Positions 27,995-36,969 of a stretch of 64,000 bases of DNA are shown here, one piece after another. The DNA is taken from contig NC_018748.1 in the NCBI RefSeq assembly GCF_000263195.1, positions 3,162,001-3,226,000 on the forward strand, given 5' to 3'. The notes beneath the pieces were generated by a model. It was not told the DNA's origin. It saw nothing but the letters and a program-made list of their open reading frames with translations, and searched no databases. Origin of the DNA: Emticicia oligotrophica DSM 17448 (GTDB lineage Bacteria; Bacteroidota; Bacteroidia; Cytophagales; Spirosomataceae). Position 1 is the stretch's first letter. Every line of letters starts with the position of its first letter. A program made the position numbers and the translations under genes.

Positions 27995-29134
27995 ATGCCT
28001 TATTCTGATTTATTTAATCTCAAATCAAATCCTTTTAGATTAATTCCAGCAATTAATCCTGATGAAATAATTTGGGCAGGATTTCCAATAGTTAAAGCAA
28101 AGTTTGAAGGTAGAATTAAAAAGGCAATTAAAATACCTAATTCATCTTTAGTTTTGAATTGGGGTGAGTATGGTAGTGGTAAAACACATGCTGCAAGGTA
28201 CTTCGGAAAACAGACTGTTTTAGAAGATTTAGCTCGAGATAATGGGAATATACCTTACTTTTTATTCATTACTTTGCCTAAAGGTAAATCACCAATTGAT
28301 GATTTTTTTATTTCCATAATTGATAAAATAGATATTTCTAACATTCGTGAAATATTTACTCCAAAATCAGATGAATTATTTTTAAAATCCAATAAGGAAC
28401 TGACGGATTTTATAGATACAATTGGAGATAACATTTTCATTAAAAATGTAGCAAAAGGCTTCTTCAATAAAGCTATTGACGTAAACTTATTTAGAAGATA
28501 TTTATATGGTTCTACAAATACTTCTGATAATAGAACTCTCACAGATTTTGGCATACAACGGGTTTTAAACCCTGATACCGACTATGCAAAACTACTTGCA
28601 ATAATTTTTTCTTGTTTAACTTTTAAGAAGTTGTTTTTTTCCTCAATTATACTCTGGATTGATGAATTTGAAGATATTGCAATTCTAACTAAAGTTAATG
28701 GTGATAAAACTAACTCATTTTTAAGAGAACTTTTAGACAATACCCCCAATAATTTATTGGTGTTTCTTAATCTTACACAAACATCCCTTTTTAACATTGA
28801 AGATTTAGGAGAATATATTAGTGAAGCTGTTAAATCAAGAATTAAAGATAGAATTAACTTTGAAATCCCTCAACAAGCAGAATTATTGGAGTATGTTGCT
28901 GAACTTTTAGAGGCATACCGTATTGAAAAGGATGTTGCAGGTGAAAATAAATATCATCCATTTAATGAGGGCTTAATTCAAACCATTGCTACTGACCTTG
29001 GAAATGTTTCTCTTAGAAAATTTAATGAAGCTCTTGGAATGCTAATTGAGTTAGCTGAAATGGAAAACAAAACACCTATTGATAATACCTTTTATCAAGA
29101 AAATAAAAGCGATGTAATTGGTTGGAAAGAATAA
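27995..29134 (+). CDS. AAA ATPase (ORC/ExeA-like) in the phosphorothioation operon
   Basis: 379 aa. It opens with LKSNPFRLIPA, a start typical of ExeA/ORC-type ATPases, then Walker A WGEYGSGKTHAARYF and Walker B IILWIDEFEDI, with an Asn/Thr sensor 1 (FLNLTQTS) and an Arg-rich SRIKDRINF. It binds ATP; the partner is probably the 545-aa protein and/or the PIN-like nuclease 3 bp downstream. Confidence 0.8.
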   Translation: MPYSDLFNLKSNPFRLIPAINPDEIIWAGFPIVKAKFEGRIKKAIKIPNSSLVLNWGEYGSGKTHAARYFGKQTVLEDLARDNGNIPYFLFITLPKGKSPIDDFFISIIDKIDISNIREIFTPKSDELFLKSNKELTDFIDTIGDNIFIKNVAKGFFNKAIDVNLFRRYLYGSTNTSDNRTLTDFGIQRVLNPDTDYAKLLAIIFSCLTFKKLFFSSIILWIDEFEDIAILTKVNGDKTNSFLRELLDNTPNNLLVFLNLTQTSLFNIEDLGEYISEAVKSRIKDRINFEIPQQAELLEYVAELLEAYRIEKDVAGENKYHPFNEGLIQTIATDLGNVSLRKFNEALGMLIELAEMENKTPIDNTFYQENKSDVIGWKE

Positions 29135-29137
29135 ATA

Positions 29138-29974
29138 ATGGAATATATTTTTGATGCTTGTACAGTTATAAATTTACTTCATATAGATGAGGATGAATTT
29201 TTATTAAAGAAAATTTCAAATCTTAATTTCAAAATATGTACAAAAGTTTTTGAAGAAATAAATAAAAACATTTTTGTAAAATTTAAAAATATACAACCTT
29301 ACCCTAAAGACAGAGTTGATTCAATTAGTTCTAAATTAATTTGTATTAGAGAAAAAATATATACTAAAGAAGATTATTTAGATTTGAATGACTCAGTTTT
29401 GGAGGTTTTAAAATACACAAAAAAAAATGGAGAGTACTATAGTATCCTCTTAGGATATTACTTAAATACTTTTGAGAAAGCACATATTCTTTTTTATACG
29501 GATGATTCACCTGCAAAGTTTTTTTTTACTCCCCATTTAAGTCAAAATCAAATAGGATATATTCAAGATAGTGTCGACTTACTTATTTTTCTATATCGGC
29601 AGAATCAAGATTTTACTTCTAATCATTTAAAGAAATATCTATCATCACTTTATTCTGAATATGCAACCGAATATACATTGTTAGAAAAAGAAATGAATAA
29701 TTTTGAAGTACCAAAAGGTCAAATTAAAAATAAAGATTTTAAATTAAAATTAGGACAAATTAAGTATGCGATTAATGAATTTAAACTTGAAGGTATTTAT
29801 GAATTATATAAAGATGTAATTAGTGATTCTAAAAAATATGGTATTTTACGCGATATTCTTTTAAAACACTCTTCTTTTTTTGAGAGTAGAATACACTCTG
29901 ATTATTTTAATAAAATCAAAACCAGTATTGCTCTTGTTGATTCAAAATCTTATTTTAAATACTTTCATAATTAA
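29138..29974 (+). CDS. PIN-like domain protein, candidate nuclease effector
   Basis: 278 aa. The N-terminal half shows the PIN acidic pattern: FDACTVINLL (Asp), KVFEEI (Glu), GEYYSILLGY (Glu) and FYTDDSPAKFF (Asp pair). PIN domains cut RNA or DNA with metal ions. The C-terminal about 130 residues are helical and unrecognised. It is the last gene of the plus-strand operon, ending 22 bp from the stop of the convergent operon. The nuclease role is inferred from motifs. Confidence 0.6.
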   Translation: MEYIFDACTVINLLHIDEDEFLLKKISNLNFKICTKVFEEINKNIFVKFKNIQPYPKDRVDSISSKLICIREKIYTKEDYLDLNDSVLEVLKYTKKNGEYYSILLGYYLNTFEKAHILFYTDDSPAKFFFTPHLSQNQIGYIQDSVDLLIFLYRQNQDFTSNHLKKYLSSLYSEYATEYTLLEKEMNNFEVPKGQIKNKDFKLKLGQIKYAINEFKLEGIYELYKDVISDSKKYGILRDILLKHSSFFESRIHSDYFNKIKTSIALVDSKSYFKYFHN

Positions 29975-29996
29975 ATTTGCATTTTAGAAATTATTT

Positions 29997-30491
29997 TTAA
30001 CCATCAAGCAAATCAATAAAACAGTTTTCATTCTGCAAAAAGAAAGCTGGATTTTCCTCTTTTTTAGACCTAATAATATCAAAACCACCATTTGCATAGT
30101 CTTCTAATAATCCACGTAATTCAGTAATCTTTTTCTCAACTTTTTCTTCTTCAAGATTTTCTAATTCATTGAAGTTAAAACCTGACTTTGCTAAAACCCC
30201 CATGATGATATAGTCTGTAATATCTTGAGGTTGCCATGCTCTCATTTCTATAAATTTGCTTGTTTCAGTTCCATAAGCAATAGGCACTTTATAGTCTTTC
30301 TTTAAACCTAATAATGCAGCATACATATACATCTCATAGCGAGTAGAGAAATATTTCCCCTGTTTCCATCTTGTTTCCTCGTTACTTGTACCAGCTTTCC
30401 CCCCCTGTTCAATAGTAAAATCTAATATCATTTGATAATACTGGTTATCATATTCTGGAGCTCTATCTTTTATTCTTTTTAGCAATTCCAT
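29997..30491 (-). CDS. Dnd-associated-like small protein (164 aa)
   Basis: The middle FSTRYEMYMYAALLGLKKDY and the later GLLEDYANGGFDII resemble what I remember of the 'dnd system-associated protein 4' family. It is last in the minus-strand operon, 1 bp after the SMC-like gene. No catalytic motif is evident; it may be an adaptor of the helicase/SMC restriction module. The family match is from memory and needs a profile search. Confidence 0.6.
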   Translation of the reverse strand: MELLKRIKDRAPEYDNQYYQMILDFTIEQGGKAGTSNEETRWKQGKYFSTRYEMYMYAALLGLKKDYKVPIAYGTETSKFIEMRAWQPQDITDYIIMGVLAKSGFNFNELENLEEEKVEKKITELRGLLEDYANGGFDIIRSKKEENPAFFLQNENCFIDLLDG

Positions 30492-30492
30492 A

Positions 30493-32682
30493 TTAATTCA
30501 ACTTTTCAATGTTAGTAGATAAACTATTTCTATTACTTCTCGTATTCTCTGTAATAGAAGGTGTAATCAAATAAACTTTACCAAGTTTAATCTCAGAATC
30601 AGTCAATAATTGTTCTCTAAGCTTAATGTTTTTATAAAACTCTTTACTCATGATTATACTTTGTCTATAAACCTTACTAACTGTCTTACAAAATCCTATT
30701 GTATAATCTTCTCCAAATACAGACATAGGAGCATCTGTAATCAATGTGTATAAATCCGTATCTCTTGAACCTTGTCGTGCAGATATAATAGCCATAATAG
30801 TTGCCAACTTTATAAGTATAATATTACCAGTATTCAGCTGTAACAACACATTACCATTTTCATCTACTAATTCAGGCATATAATTCTTTCCATTACTTAA
30901 TTCTCTTAGTCTAATAACTCCCCTTGAAGACATATTATCTTGAGTCATTTCTAAGTAATGTTTATTGGCTTCTTCTTCTAACACTTTAACTAATTTATTA
31001 AAAACTCGTTTTCTCGTAGAATGAGCCACCTGATAAAATTCATCTAAAACTCTTACTTTATCCAATAAATAAGCTGGAATCTCACCAACAACTAATTTAC
31101 TTAATTGAGCCTCAATAGTTAATAATTCTTCTTTTTTCCTTGATATAATATTAGAATTTGAAATAATTTCATTGCTTGAACGTCTCACTAATTCATTTTG
31201 AGCAGAATATTCGTTCAAAAGGTTATTTGCTTGGCTTACATTTAATGCTGCATCCACTATTAAACTGTTTTTTTCAGACTCAATTTTTAATAAATCTTCT
31301 GATAAAGCTTTCCTTTTTTTATCAAGCTTCCTCAATCTTCTAAAGGTAGAGGAAATATCATCATCAATATTTTTAATATTATGACTCAACCCAAGCCCAT
31401 TTTGGTATAGTTTTTTTAAATCTCCACTAAAATTATGTACACTTTTTTCTTCATCCTCTAAAGTTTTGATTTTCATTTTAGAACGGTCCATAAGCTCTTT
31501 CATTTTAAGCCAAGGGACTGAATCTTTTGGAGCTTCCCTGTCACAAACTAAGCATCTTTCTATGCCTAACATGTGTTCAAGATGGATTGGTTCTGGAACA
31601 TCAATAGGTAATCTTGCTTGTAACTCTATCAGTAAAGCATTTTCTGAGTCCAGTTTTGCTTTAATATTTGCTTCATTTTGTAACTTTACTTGCTCAAACG
31701 AACTATAAATTTTACTGTATTCTTCAAATAAATTTTCAGTTCCTTTCAAAACCCACTTATTAGTAAACATGCGTTTATGAAGGTTTTTCTGCTCTTCATG
31801 AAATTCATCTTGTACATCATTCAAGTTTTTCTCTATTGAGAGTCTTTTTGCTTCTATATCTTGTATGCTTTTGGCATCAGCAAATTTATTCAAAAGAAAT
31901 TCTGACTTCTCCTCTGCAATTGCTAAGTTATCCCTTATCTGTATATCTTGGAGTTCAAGAGCTTTTATCTGTCTAATTAACTCCTGCCTCTTCAACTCTA
32001 ACTGCTCACTTTCTCCCTTATTACTGCTTAAGTCACGTTGTTTTTTATTATATTCCTTAGATGATGATTCTTTTAAATTTTCTGCGATTGCAATTATATT
32101 ATCAAATCGAGTAATATTTGATAAAACATTAATTGCTTGGGTCAATGTATCGCTCTTATTAAAATCAATTATTGATTCAACTTGTTCTCCTTGAAACCAC
32201 ATATATGGTTTAATATTATCTGGTAATATATTATTCTTTATTCTTTTTATCTCATCTCTGTCTTTTATTTCTCTTGCATTTAAAAAGGATAACTCTTTAA
32301 ACCAAATTATTTCCTCACTGTCTTGGTCTTCCTTAATAGTTTCTCCAGACTTATTAATTGTATATCTCCTTTCTAAAATATACACACTATCTTTTTCTGT
32401 ATTATGAAAGGTAAGTATTACTGACGCTGTAATATTACCATCTTCTTGTTCTTTTATTGCTTTGTCTGAAACTATTAATCTTTTCAAAGAACTTGTTTCT
32501 GCAAACTTCTTTAAGGAGGTGTCAAAGCATCTATTGTACATTACCCAATAGAAAGCATCATATAGTTTAGATTTACCATAACCATTATCACCTATGATAA
32601 CATTTATACCTTCAGTAAAATCAAATCTGTTTGTGCCAGCATAACACATGAAGTTGTTTAGTTCTATGCTTTTTAGTATCAT
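30493..32682 (-). CDS. SMC/DndD-like ATPase with zinc-hook-like CxxC
   Basis: 729 aa. The N-terminal NFMCYAGTNRFDF and Walker A IGDNGYGKSKLYDAFYW, long coiled-coils around a hook-like RCLVCDRE, and a C-terminal ATPase lobe with LITDAPMSVFG mark a Rad50/SMC-type protein related to DndD. It overlaps the 72-aa gene by an ATGA. It likely tethers or remodels DNA for the helicase/nuclease of the same operon. Confidence 0.82.
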   Translation of the reverse strand: MILKSIELNNFMCYAGTNRFDFTEGINVIIGDNGYGKSKLYDAFYWVMYNRCFDTSLKKFAETSSLKRLIVSDKAIKEQEDGNITASVILTFHNTEKDSVYILERRYTINKSGETIKEDQDSEEIIWFKELSFLNAREIKDRDEIKRIKNNILPDNIKPYMWFQGEQVESIIDFNKSDTLTQAINVLSNITRFDNIIAIAENLKESSSKEYNKKQRDLSSNKGESEQLELKRQELIRQIKALELQDIQIRDNLAIAEEKSEFLLNKFADAKSIQDIEAKRLSIEKNLNDVQDEFHEEQKNLHKRMFTNKWVLKGTENLFEEYSKIYSSFEQVKLQNEANIKAKLDSENALLIELQARLPIDVPEPIHLEHMLGIERCLVCDREAPKDSVPWLKMKELMDRSKMKIKTLEDEEKSVHNFSGDLKKLYQNGLGLSHNIKNIDDDISSTFRRLRKLDKKRKALSEDLLKIESEKNSLIVDAALNVSQANNLLNEYSAQNELVRRSSNEIISNSNIISRKKEELLTIEAQLSKLVVGEIPAYLLDKVRVLDEFYQVAHSTRKRVFNKLVKVLEEEANKHYLEMTQDNMSSRGVIRLRELSNGKNYMPELVDENGNVLLQLNTGNIILIKLATIMAIISARQGSRDTDLYTLITDAPMSVFGEDYTIGFCKTVSKVYRQSIIMSKEFYKNIKLREQLLTDSEIKLGKVYLITPSITENTRSNRNSLSTNIEKLN

Positions 32683-32897
32683 GATTGCCTATTCATTAAT
32701 GTGTTTATCTTCTTCTCTGTTACATTTGAACTTTCCTTAGTCACTTCACCTTCAATAGCTATCTTAATTACATCAATCAAGTAATTCCCTGTGAGTGATG
32801 ACCATTTATATTTGTTAGCTTCTCCTTCTTTCAAATATTTTTTTTCTAAAAATAAATTATCCTCTAAGTAGGCTCTTAGTATATCTTCTTTAGTCAT
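32679..32897 (-). CDS. Small operon protein (72 aa)
   Basis: Soluble, charged, helix-rich (MTKEDILRAYLEDNLFLEKKYL). Real-gene status is supported by overlaps on both sides: its start overlaps the helicase stop by 8 bp and its stop overlaps the SMC start (ATGA). Function unknown; a small bridging subunit between helicase and SMC is plausible. Confidence 0.7.
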   Translation of the reverse strand: MTKEDILRAYLEDNLFLEKKYLKEGEANKYKWSSLTGNYLIDVIKIAIEGEVTKESSNVTEKKINTLMNRQS

Positions 32898-35133
32898 TGT
32901 TTTTCAATTTATTGTGAATTGTATAAATATTCAAATCATAATGTTTACAAATCTCTGAAAATACATTTTCTGTTTCAAAAGGATTAATAGCCAAGGATGC
33001 AAAATACATTACCCTTTCTAACTCTTTTTCAACTAAACTTCTTTCCACTCTAAATGTATCAGAATCAGCATTTGAAGATGTTAAATCAGGTATTACTATA
33101 AGGTCGTGTATAACAGCAATATCTTTTTGTGGATGAGTACGTAAAATCCTTCCTCTCCTTTGAATAAATTGCCTTGGATTTCCAGTGCTTGAGCAAAAAA
33201 TTGCATGTTCAGCTCTTGGAATATCAACACCTTCATCTAAACATTTCATTGATGCAATAACATGAATTTTGCCATCTCTAAATTGGTCTAAAACTTCATT
33301 TCTGTTTACCATTCCACTTACAAATTGGTTCACTTTAATTGAATCATCAATTTTACCAATCTCCCTTGTATATTGATTTATAATTTTTATTGTCTCTTCA
33401 TCACTATTTTCATCCTCAGTTAATTCTTGAGTATTACCTTCTGGAACATACACAAAAGTATAGTTGAGATTACCTTCTTTCTCAAAACGAGTTTCTAAAA
33501 TCTCTCTTGTTTTTGGTAATTTATTTACTGCTTTATGAATTATTCTCTTTCTTTTCAAAAGCAATTTTTCAACAATATCATTTTCACCAAAGCTATCTGA
33601 TTTATTGTTGTAAAATTTTGCAAGTTTTTTTGTTATTTCAATATATTCGATTAATTCTGCTTCGACAAGAGTTACAATATGTGGATAATAGTAGTATTTA
33701 CAAAGTATTCCTTCTTCTATTGCCCGTTCCATTGAGAATGAATAGGTATATGGTTCTTTATCATCAAAGAAACCTTCCATAGCCGCACTGCCCTCAATAT
33801 CATAAATTCTCTTAGGAGTAGCCGACAATCCAATACGTTTTTGAAGAGTTAATTTTGATAAACTATTAAGTACACTTTTGGAACCAATATTATGGGCTTC
33901 ATCTGCTATAAATAATGTATCATCAGGTAAAGCCTTAACATATCTCTGAAACCTTTCTTTTATAAAGGAAGCATAAGTGGTAATAATTACAAATGGGGTT
34001 GGTATTCTTTTAACAGTTGAAAGGGTTGTAGCTAAATTACTTTCCCAATCAACTTTGGAAGAGACTTTTATAATTTCTAAAAAGTTAAATTTTTTAGCTT
34101 CTTCTTCCCACTGATTTACTAAGGTAATGGTAGGAACTAAAATCAAACAATGGTAGATATTACTGTTCTTTTTATTTATTTCCTGCAAAAGGCAGTTTAA
34201 AGATGTAATAGTTTTTCCTGTACCTGTTGCCATAGCAAAGATACCTTTATAGCTATTATTCTGCCAATTATTGTAGGCTTGGGCTTGATAATCCCTTGGG
34301 CTTCCTCCATTTGGGAACTTTGGTTGTTGTTCTATTTCTTCAAATTTTTCAATCTTTTTATATGCAATTTTTAAAGTTTTATTTAGTTTTTCATTTACTG
34401 GTAGTTTTGTTTTCTTTTCTAAAAGATATTTTTCTTCTGCCAATAATTCGTTAATAGATTTTTCACCAAACTCACTTTTAATAGCAACTAAAATATTATC
34501 CACTTTTAAATATTCTACAAAATCTGCATGTCCTTCAAAAATTTCATTAAAATACCTACTTTGAGCATTAATCCATTTATTTGACCTACCATTTTCCCAA
34601 GACATGAAACTATCTAACTCTTCAAGATTTTCTAACAAACCATAAGCTGTAAAGTTACAAGAAGCTTTAAATCCAACTTTATTTTCACTATCACCAAAAA
34701 TACCAGATTTGTAATGAGATATGCCTTTGCCAATCTTAGGTTGAATAATTTGTATCCTAATTCTTTCTTTGGCAATCAACCATGCTAAACATTCAAAGAA
34801 ATGTTTTCCATATTCATCTAAAGTATTTTTAAGACTTTTTATATCATCCAACTTTATACTTGAATAATTTACCTTCCCCTCATAACCATTCTTGATAGCC
34901 TCTTTGTCTTGTGGAGATAGTATGTTATTGATTACCATTCTCATGATACCTCCTGAATAAAGGAAATTAGCAAATCCGAGAGACAAAACATTAATTGCAG
35001 TAGAACTAAAATAGCCTAATAACAAATCAAACGATTTACTATTGCACAACGCATCTATATAAAACTGGAGAGGTTCATTATCACTTCCAGTTTTATAATC
35101 CCTATCCTCTGACCAATCAACAGATTTTAACAT
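32890..35133 (-). CDS. PLD-nuclease/DEAD-box helicase fusion, restriction-type
   Basis: 747 aa. The N-terminal about 200 residues form a phospholipase-D-like domain (LLGYFSSTAIN, HYKSGIFGD with the HxK signature, SCNFTAYGLLEN). A spacer leads to an SF2 helicase: MATGTGKTITSL (motif I), IADEAHNIGS (motif II), GLSATP (III) and QRRGRILRTHP (VI). Such PLD-helicases accompany DNA phosphorothioation and other restriction systems. It begins 12 bp after the cysteine desulfurase stop. Cleavage of unmodified DNA is the likely role (inferred). Confidence 0.85.
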   Translation of the reverse strand: MLKSVDWSEDRDYKTGSDNEPLQFYIDALCNSKSFDLLLGYFSSTAINVLSLGFANFLYSGGIMRMVINNILSPQDKEAIKNGYEGKVNYSSIKLDDIKSLKNTLDEYGKHFFECLAWLIAKERIRIQIIQPKIGKGISHYKSGIFGDSENKVGFKASCNFTAYGLLENLEELDSFMSWENGRSNKWINAQSRYFNEIFEGHADFVEYLKVDNILVAIKSEFGEKSINELLAEEKYLLEKKTKLPVNEKLNKTLKIAYKKIEKFEEIEQQPKFPNGGSPRDYQAQAYNNWQNNSYKGIFAMATGTGKTITSLNCLLQEINKKNSNIYHCLILVPTITLVNQWEEEAKKFNFLEIIKVSSKVDWESNLATTLSTVKRIPTPFVIITTYASFIKERFQRYVKALPDDTLFIADEAHNIGSKSVLNSLSKLTLQKRIGLSATPKRIYDIEGSAAMEGFFDDKEPYTYSFSMERAIEEGILCKYYYYPHIVTLVEAELIEYIEITKKLAKFYNNKSDSFGENDIVEKLLLKRKRIIHKAVNKLPKTREILETRFEKEGNLNYTFVYVPEGNTQELTEDENSDEETIKIINQYTREIGKIDDSIKVNQFVSGMVNRNEVLDQFRDGKIHVIASMKCLDEGVDIPRAEHAIFCSSTGNPRQFIQRRGRILRTHPQKDIAVIHDLIVIPDLTSSNADSDTFRVERSLVEKELERVMYFASLAINPFETENVFSEICKHYDLNIYTIHNKLKNND

Positions 35134-35144
35134 CTTATCTAAAA

Positions 35145-36275
35145 TTACCTTTTTAAGTATGTAGTAATAATATTAATCAGCTCATTTACTTCTTCGATAG
35201 TATTCTTTTTACTAAGAGATAATCTCAAGCTTCCTAGAGCTTGCTCCTCAGATAATCCCATTTCAATTAATACATGTGATGGTTGTACTAAAGCGGCAGT
35301 ACAAGCTGAACCATTACTAACTGCAATATTTTTATATTTGTCTATAAAAAAGTTTGCATCAAATGAAGGGAAACAAATATTTAGAGTATTGTAAATTCTA
35401 TTACTCTTATTTCCATTAGAATATGTTCCTTTGATTTGTAAAAGCCTATCTTCTAATTCATTTTGTAAGTATTTAACATACTCAGAATTAACTTTCATTT
35501 CCTCTAATGCAATTTCACAGGCTTTACCTATTCCAATAATTGCAGGAACATTACTTGTGCCACTTCTTAGCCCATATTCATGTCCTCCTCCATGAAGCTG
35601 AGTATCAACTTTAATACCTCTTTTTATAAAAAGTCCCCCAATACCCTTTGGTCCATAAAACTTATGAGCTGAAAAACTTAGCAAATCAATATCCAATTCA
35701 TATACATCAATAGGAATTTTGCCCACTGCCTGTGTTGCATCTGTAAAAAAGATTGAATCATTTTCGTGTGTGAGCTCAATAATATCTTCAATTGGTTGAA
35801 TAACCCCAGTTTCATTATTTACCCACATTATAGACACAATAATTGTATCTTTCCTAAGAGCATTTTTAAACTCTTCTATATCAATTATTCCATCATTTTT
35901 TACAGAGATATATGTTACCTCAAAACCAATTTGCTCAAGATATTTACAAGTATCTAAAACTGCTTTATGTTCAGTTTTACAAGTTATGATATGTTTACCT
36001 TTACTTTGGTAAGCGATTGCACAGCCTTTTAATCCAAGGTTTATGCTCTCAGTAGCACCAGATGTGAAAATAATTTCTTTAGGTTCAGCATTTAATAAAG
36101 AAGAAATTTGTTCACGAGCCTTTTGAACTGCATTATTTATACGTTTCCCAAAATGATGACTACTTGAGGAATTACCAAAATCATTTTTGAAATAAGGCAA
36201 CATTGATTCAAGCACTCTCTCATCTAATGGTGTAGTAGCATTGTTATCAAAATATATTAATTCAGAGGTATTCAA
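35145..36275 (-). CDS. Cysteine desulfurase (DndA/SspA/IscS-like)
   Basis: 376 aa PLP enzyme. The cofactor Lys205 is in SAHKFYGPKG and the sulfur-carrying Cys325 in NGSACTAAL; other PLP contacts are GATESIN and TDATQAVGK. It supplies the persulfide sulfur for DNA phosphorothioation, being located with SspB/SspC/SspD-like genes, although it heads the opposite operon (helicase, 72 aa, SMC, 164 aa follow). A housekeeping role in Fe-S assembly is possible but its location inside the island argues for system-specific use. Confidence 0.9.
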   Translation of the reverse strand: MNTSELIYFDNNATTPLDERVLESMLPYFKNDFGNSSSSHHFGKRINNAVQKAREQISSLLNAEPKEIIFTSGATESINLGLKGCAIAYQSKGKHIITCKTEHKAVLDTCKYLEQIGFEVTYISVKNDGIIDIEEFKNALRKDTIIVSIMWVNNETGVIQPIEDIIELTHENDSIFFTDATQAVGKIPIDVYELDIDLLSFSAHKFYGPKGIGGLFIKRGIKVDTQLHGGGHEYGLRSGTSNVPAIIGIGKACEIALEEMKVNSEYVKYLQNELEDRLLQIKGTYSNGNKSNRIYNTLNICFPSFDANFFIDKYKNIAVSNGSACTAALVQPSHVLIEMGLSEEQALGSLRLSLSKKNTIEEVNELINIITTYLKR

Positions 36276-36398
36276 TTGAAAATTAATAGTTCATTTGTGT
36301 TAATGGATAATTTATGTGTACAATTTTACTGAATATTACCTTATTAAACAACAGGGATTTATTAAATGGTATTTCATTTTCAAAGCTAAAAGAAAAAG

Positions 36399-36422
36399 CC
36401 CCAACCATTTGACTGATTGGGG
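36399..36422 (-). terminator. Intrinsic terminator, minus-strand reading
   Basis: CCCCAACCA pairs with TGATTGGGG across a short loop with one mismatch. On the minus strand it is followed by CTTTTTCTTTT, so it could back up termination of the DUF3127 operon before the cysteine desulfurase gene. Confidence 0.6.
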
Positions 36423-36498
36423 TAATTTTCATTTGCTTTGGCGTAGCTAAAGTAAATCCAGCGAAGCATAATTTAGTTTAGAATCTTTATAAAATAAT

Positions 36499-36534
36499 AA
36501 AACCCTCACTATGTCTTGGCACCGTGAGGGTTTT
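36499..36534 (-). terminator. Intrinsic terminator after the DUF3127 gene
   Basis: AAAACCCTCAC / GTGAGGGTTTT with an intervening loop, just past the stop codon at 36542; T-rich on either strand, so usable in both directions. Confidence 0.8.
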
Positions 36535-36541
36535 GTTTGGT

Positions 36542-36892
36542 TTAGAAAGGTGGCTCGTCGCCTTCTGTAGGAGTTGTGTTGGTTGGTTGCTCTTTGACAG
36601 GTTCAGCAGTTGCCTTTTTCAATAGTCTGAGGTCATGCAGTTTGAGGTTGTTGAACCATCTACCAGTTCCCTCAAATTTTCTCGCTCCTAAATAGCAGCC
36701 AATTTCAACCTCATTACCTACTGCAAGGTTTGGATTTTTGATTTTGTCATTCCATACCTCTACAACTACATTGGTGGGAAACTTGCCCTCCATACTAAGC
36801 AAAAACTCCATTTTGCTACTTTTCTCCCCTGATTTGTAATCAATTGACCTTTCAGGGAATAGGTCAGTGATTTTTCCTGTTAATGTTACCAT
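36542..36892 (-). CDS. DUF3127 OB-fold protein with SSB-like tail
   Basis: 116 aa. The N-terminal domain (MVTLTGKITDLFP, MEFLLSMEGKFPTNVVVEVW) matches DUF3127, an OB-fold family of Bacteroidota. The C-terminus is a disordered linker ending GDEPPF, very like the acidic Pro-Phe tip with which SSB recruits replication proteins. It follows the DUF3987 gene on the same strand (77-bp gap). Probably the single-strand DNA-binding protein of the element. Confidence 0.75.
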   Translation of the reverse strand: MVTLTGKITDLFPERSIDYKSGEKSSKMEFLLSMEGKFPTNVVVEVWNDKIKNPNLAVGNEVEIGCYLGARKFEGTGRWFNNLKLHDLRLLKKATAEPVKEQPTNTTPTEGDEPPF

Positions 36893-36969
36893 TTTTTATG
36901 GTATTTAAAATGAATAAAAATATAAATAAATTGCAGTTTGCAAAATTGCAAGTCTGCAAATCTGCAATT

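Noticed and set aside
21172-36275. BREX or DISARM system
   Set aside because: No PglZ phosphatase, no DNA methyltransferase and no DUF1998; the DndC-like and DUF4007 proteins fit phosphorothioation instead.
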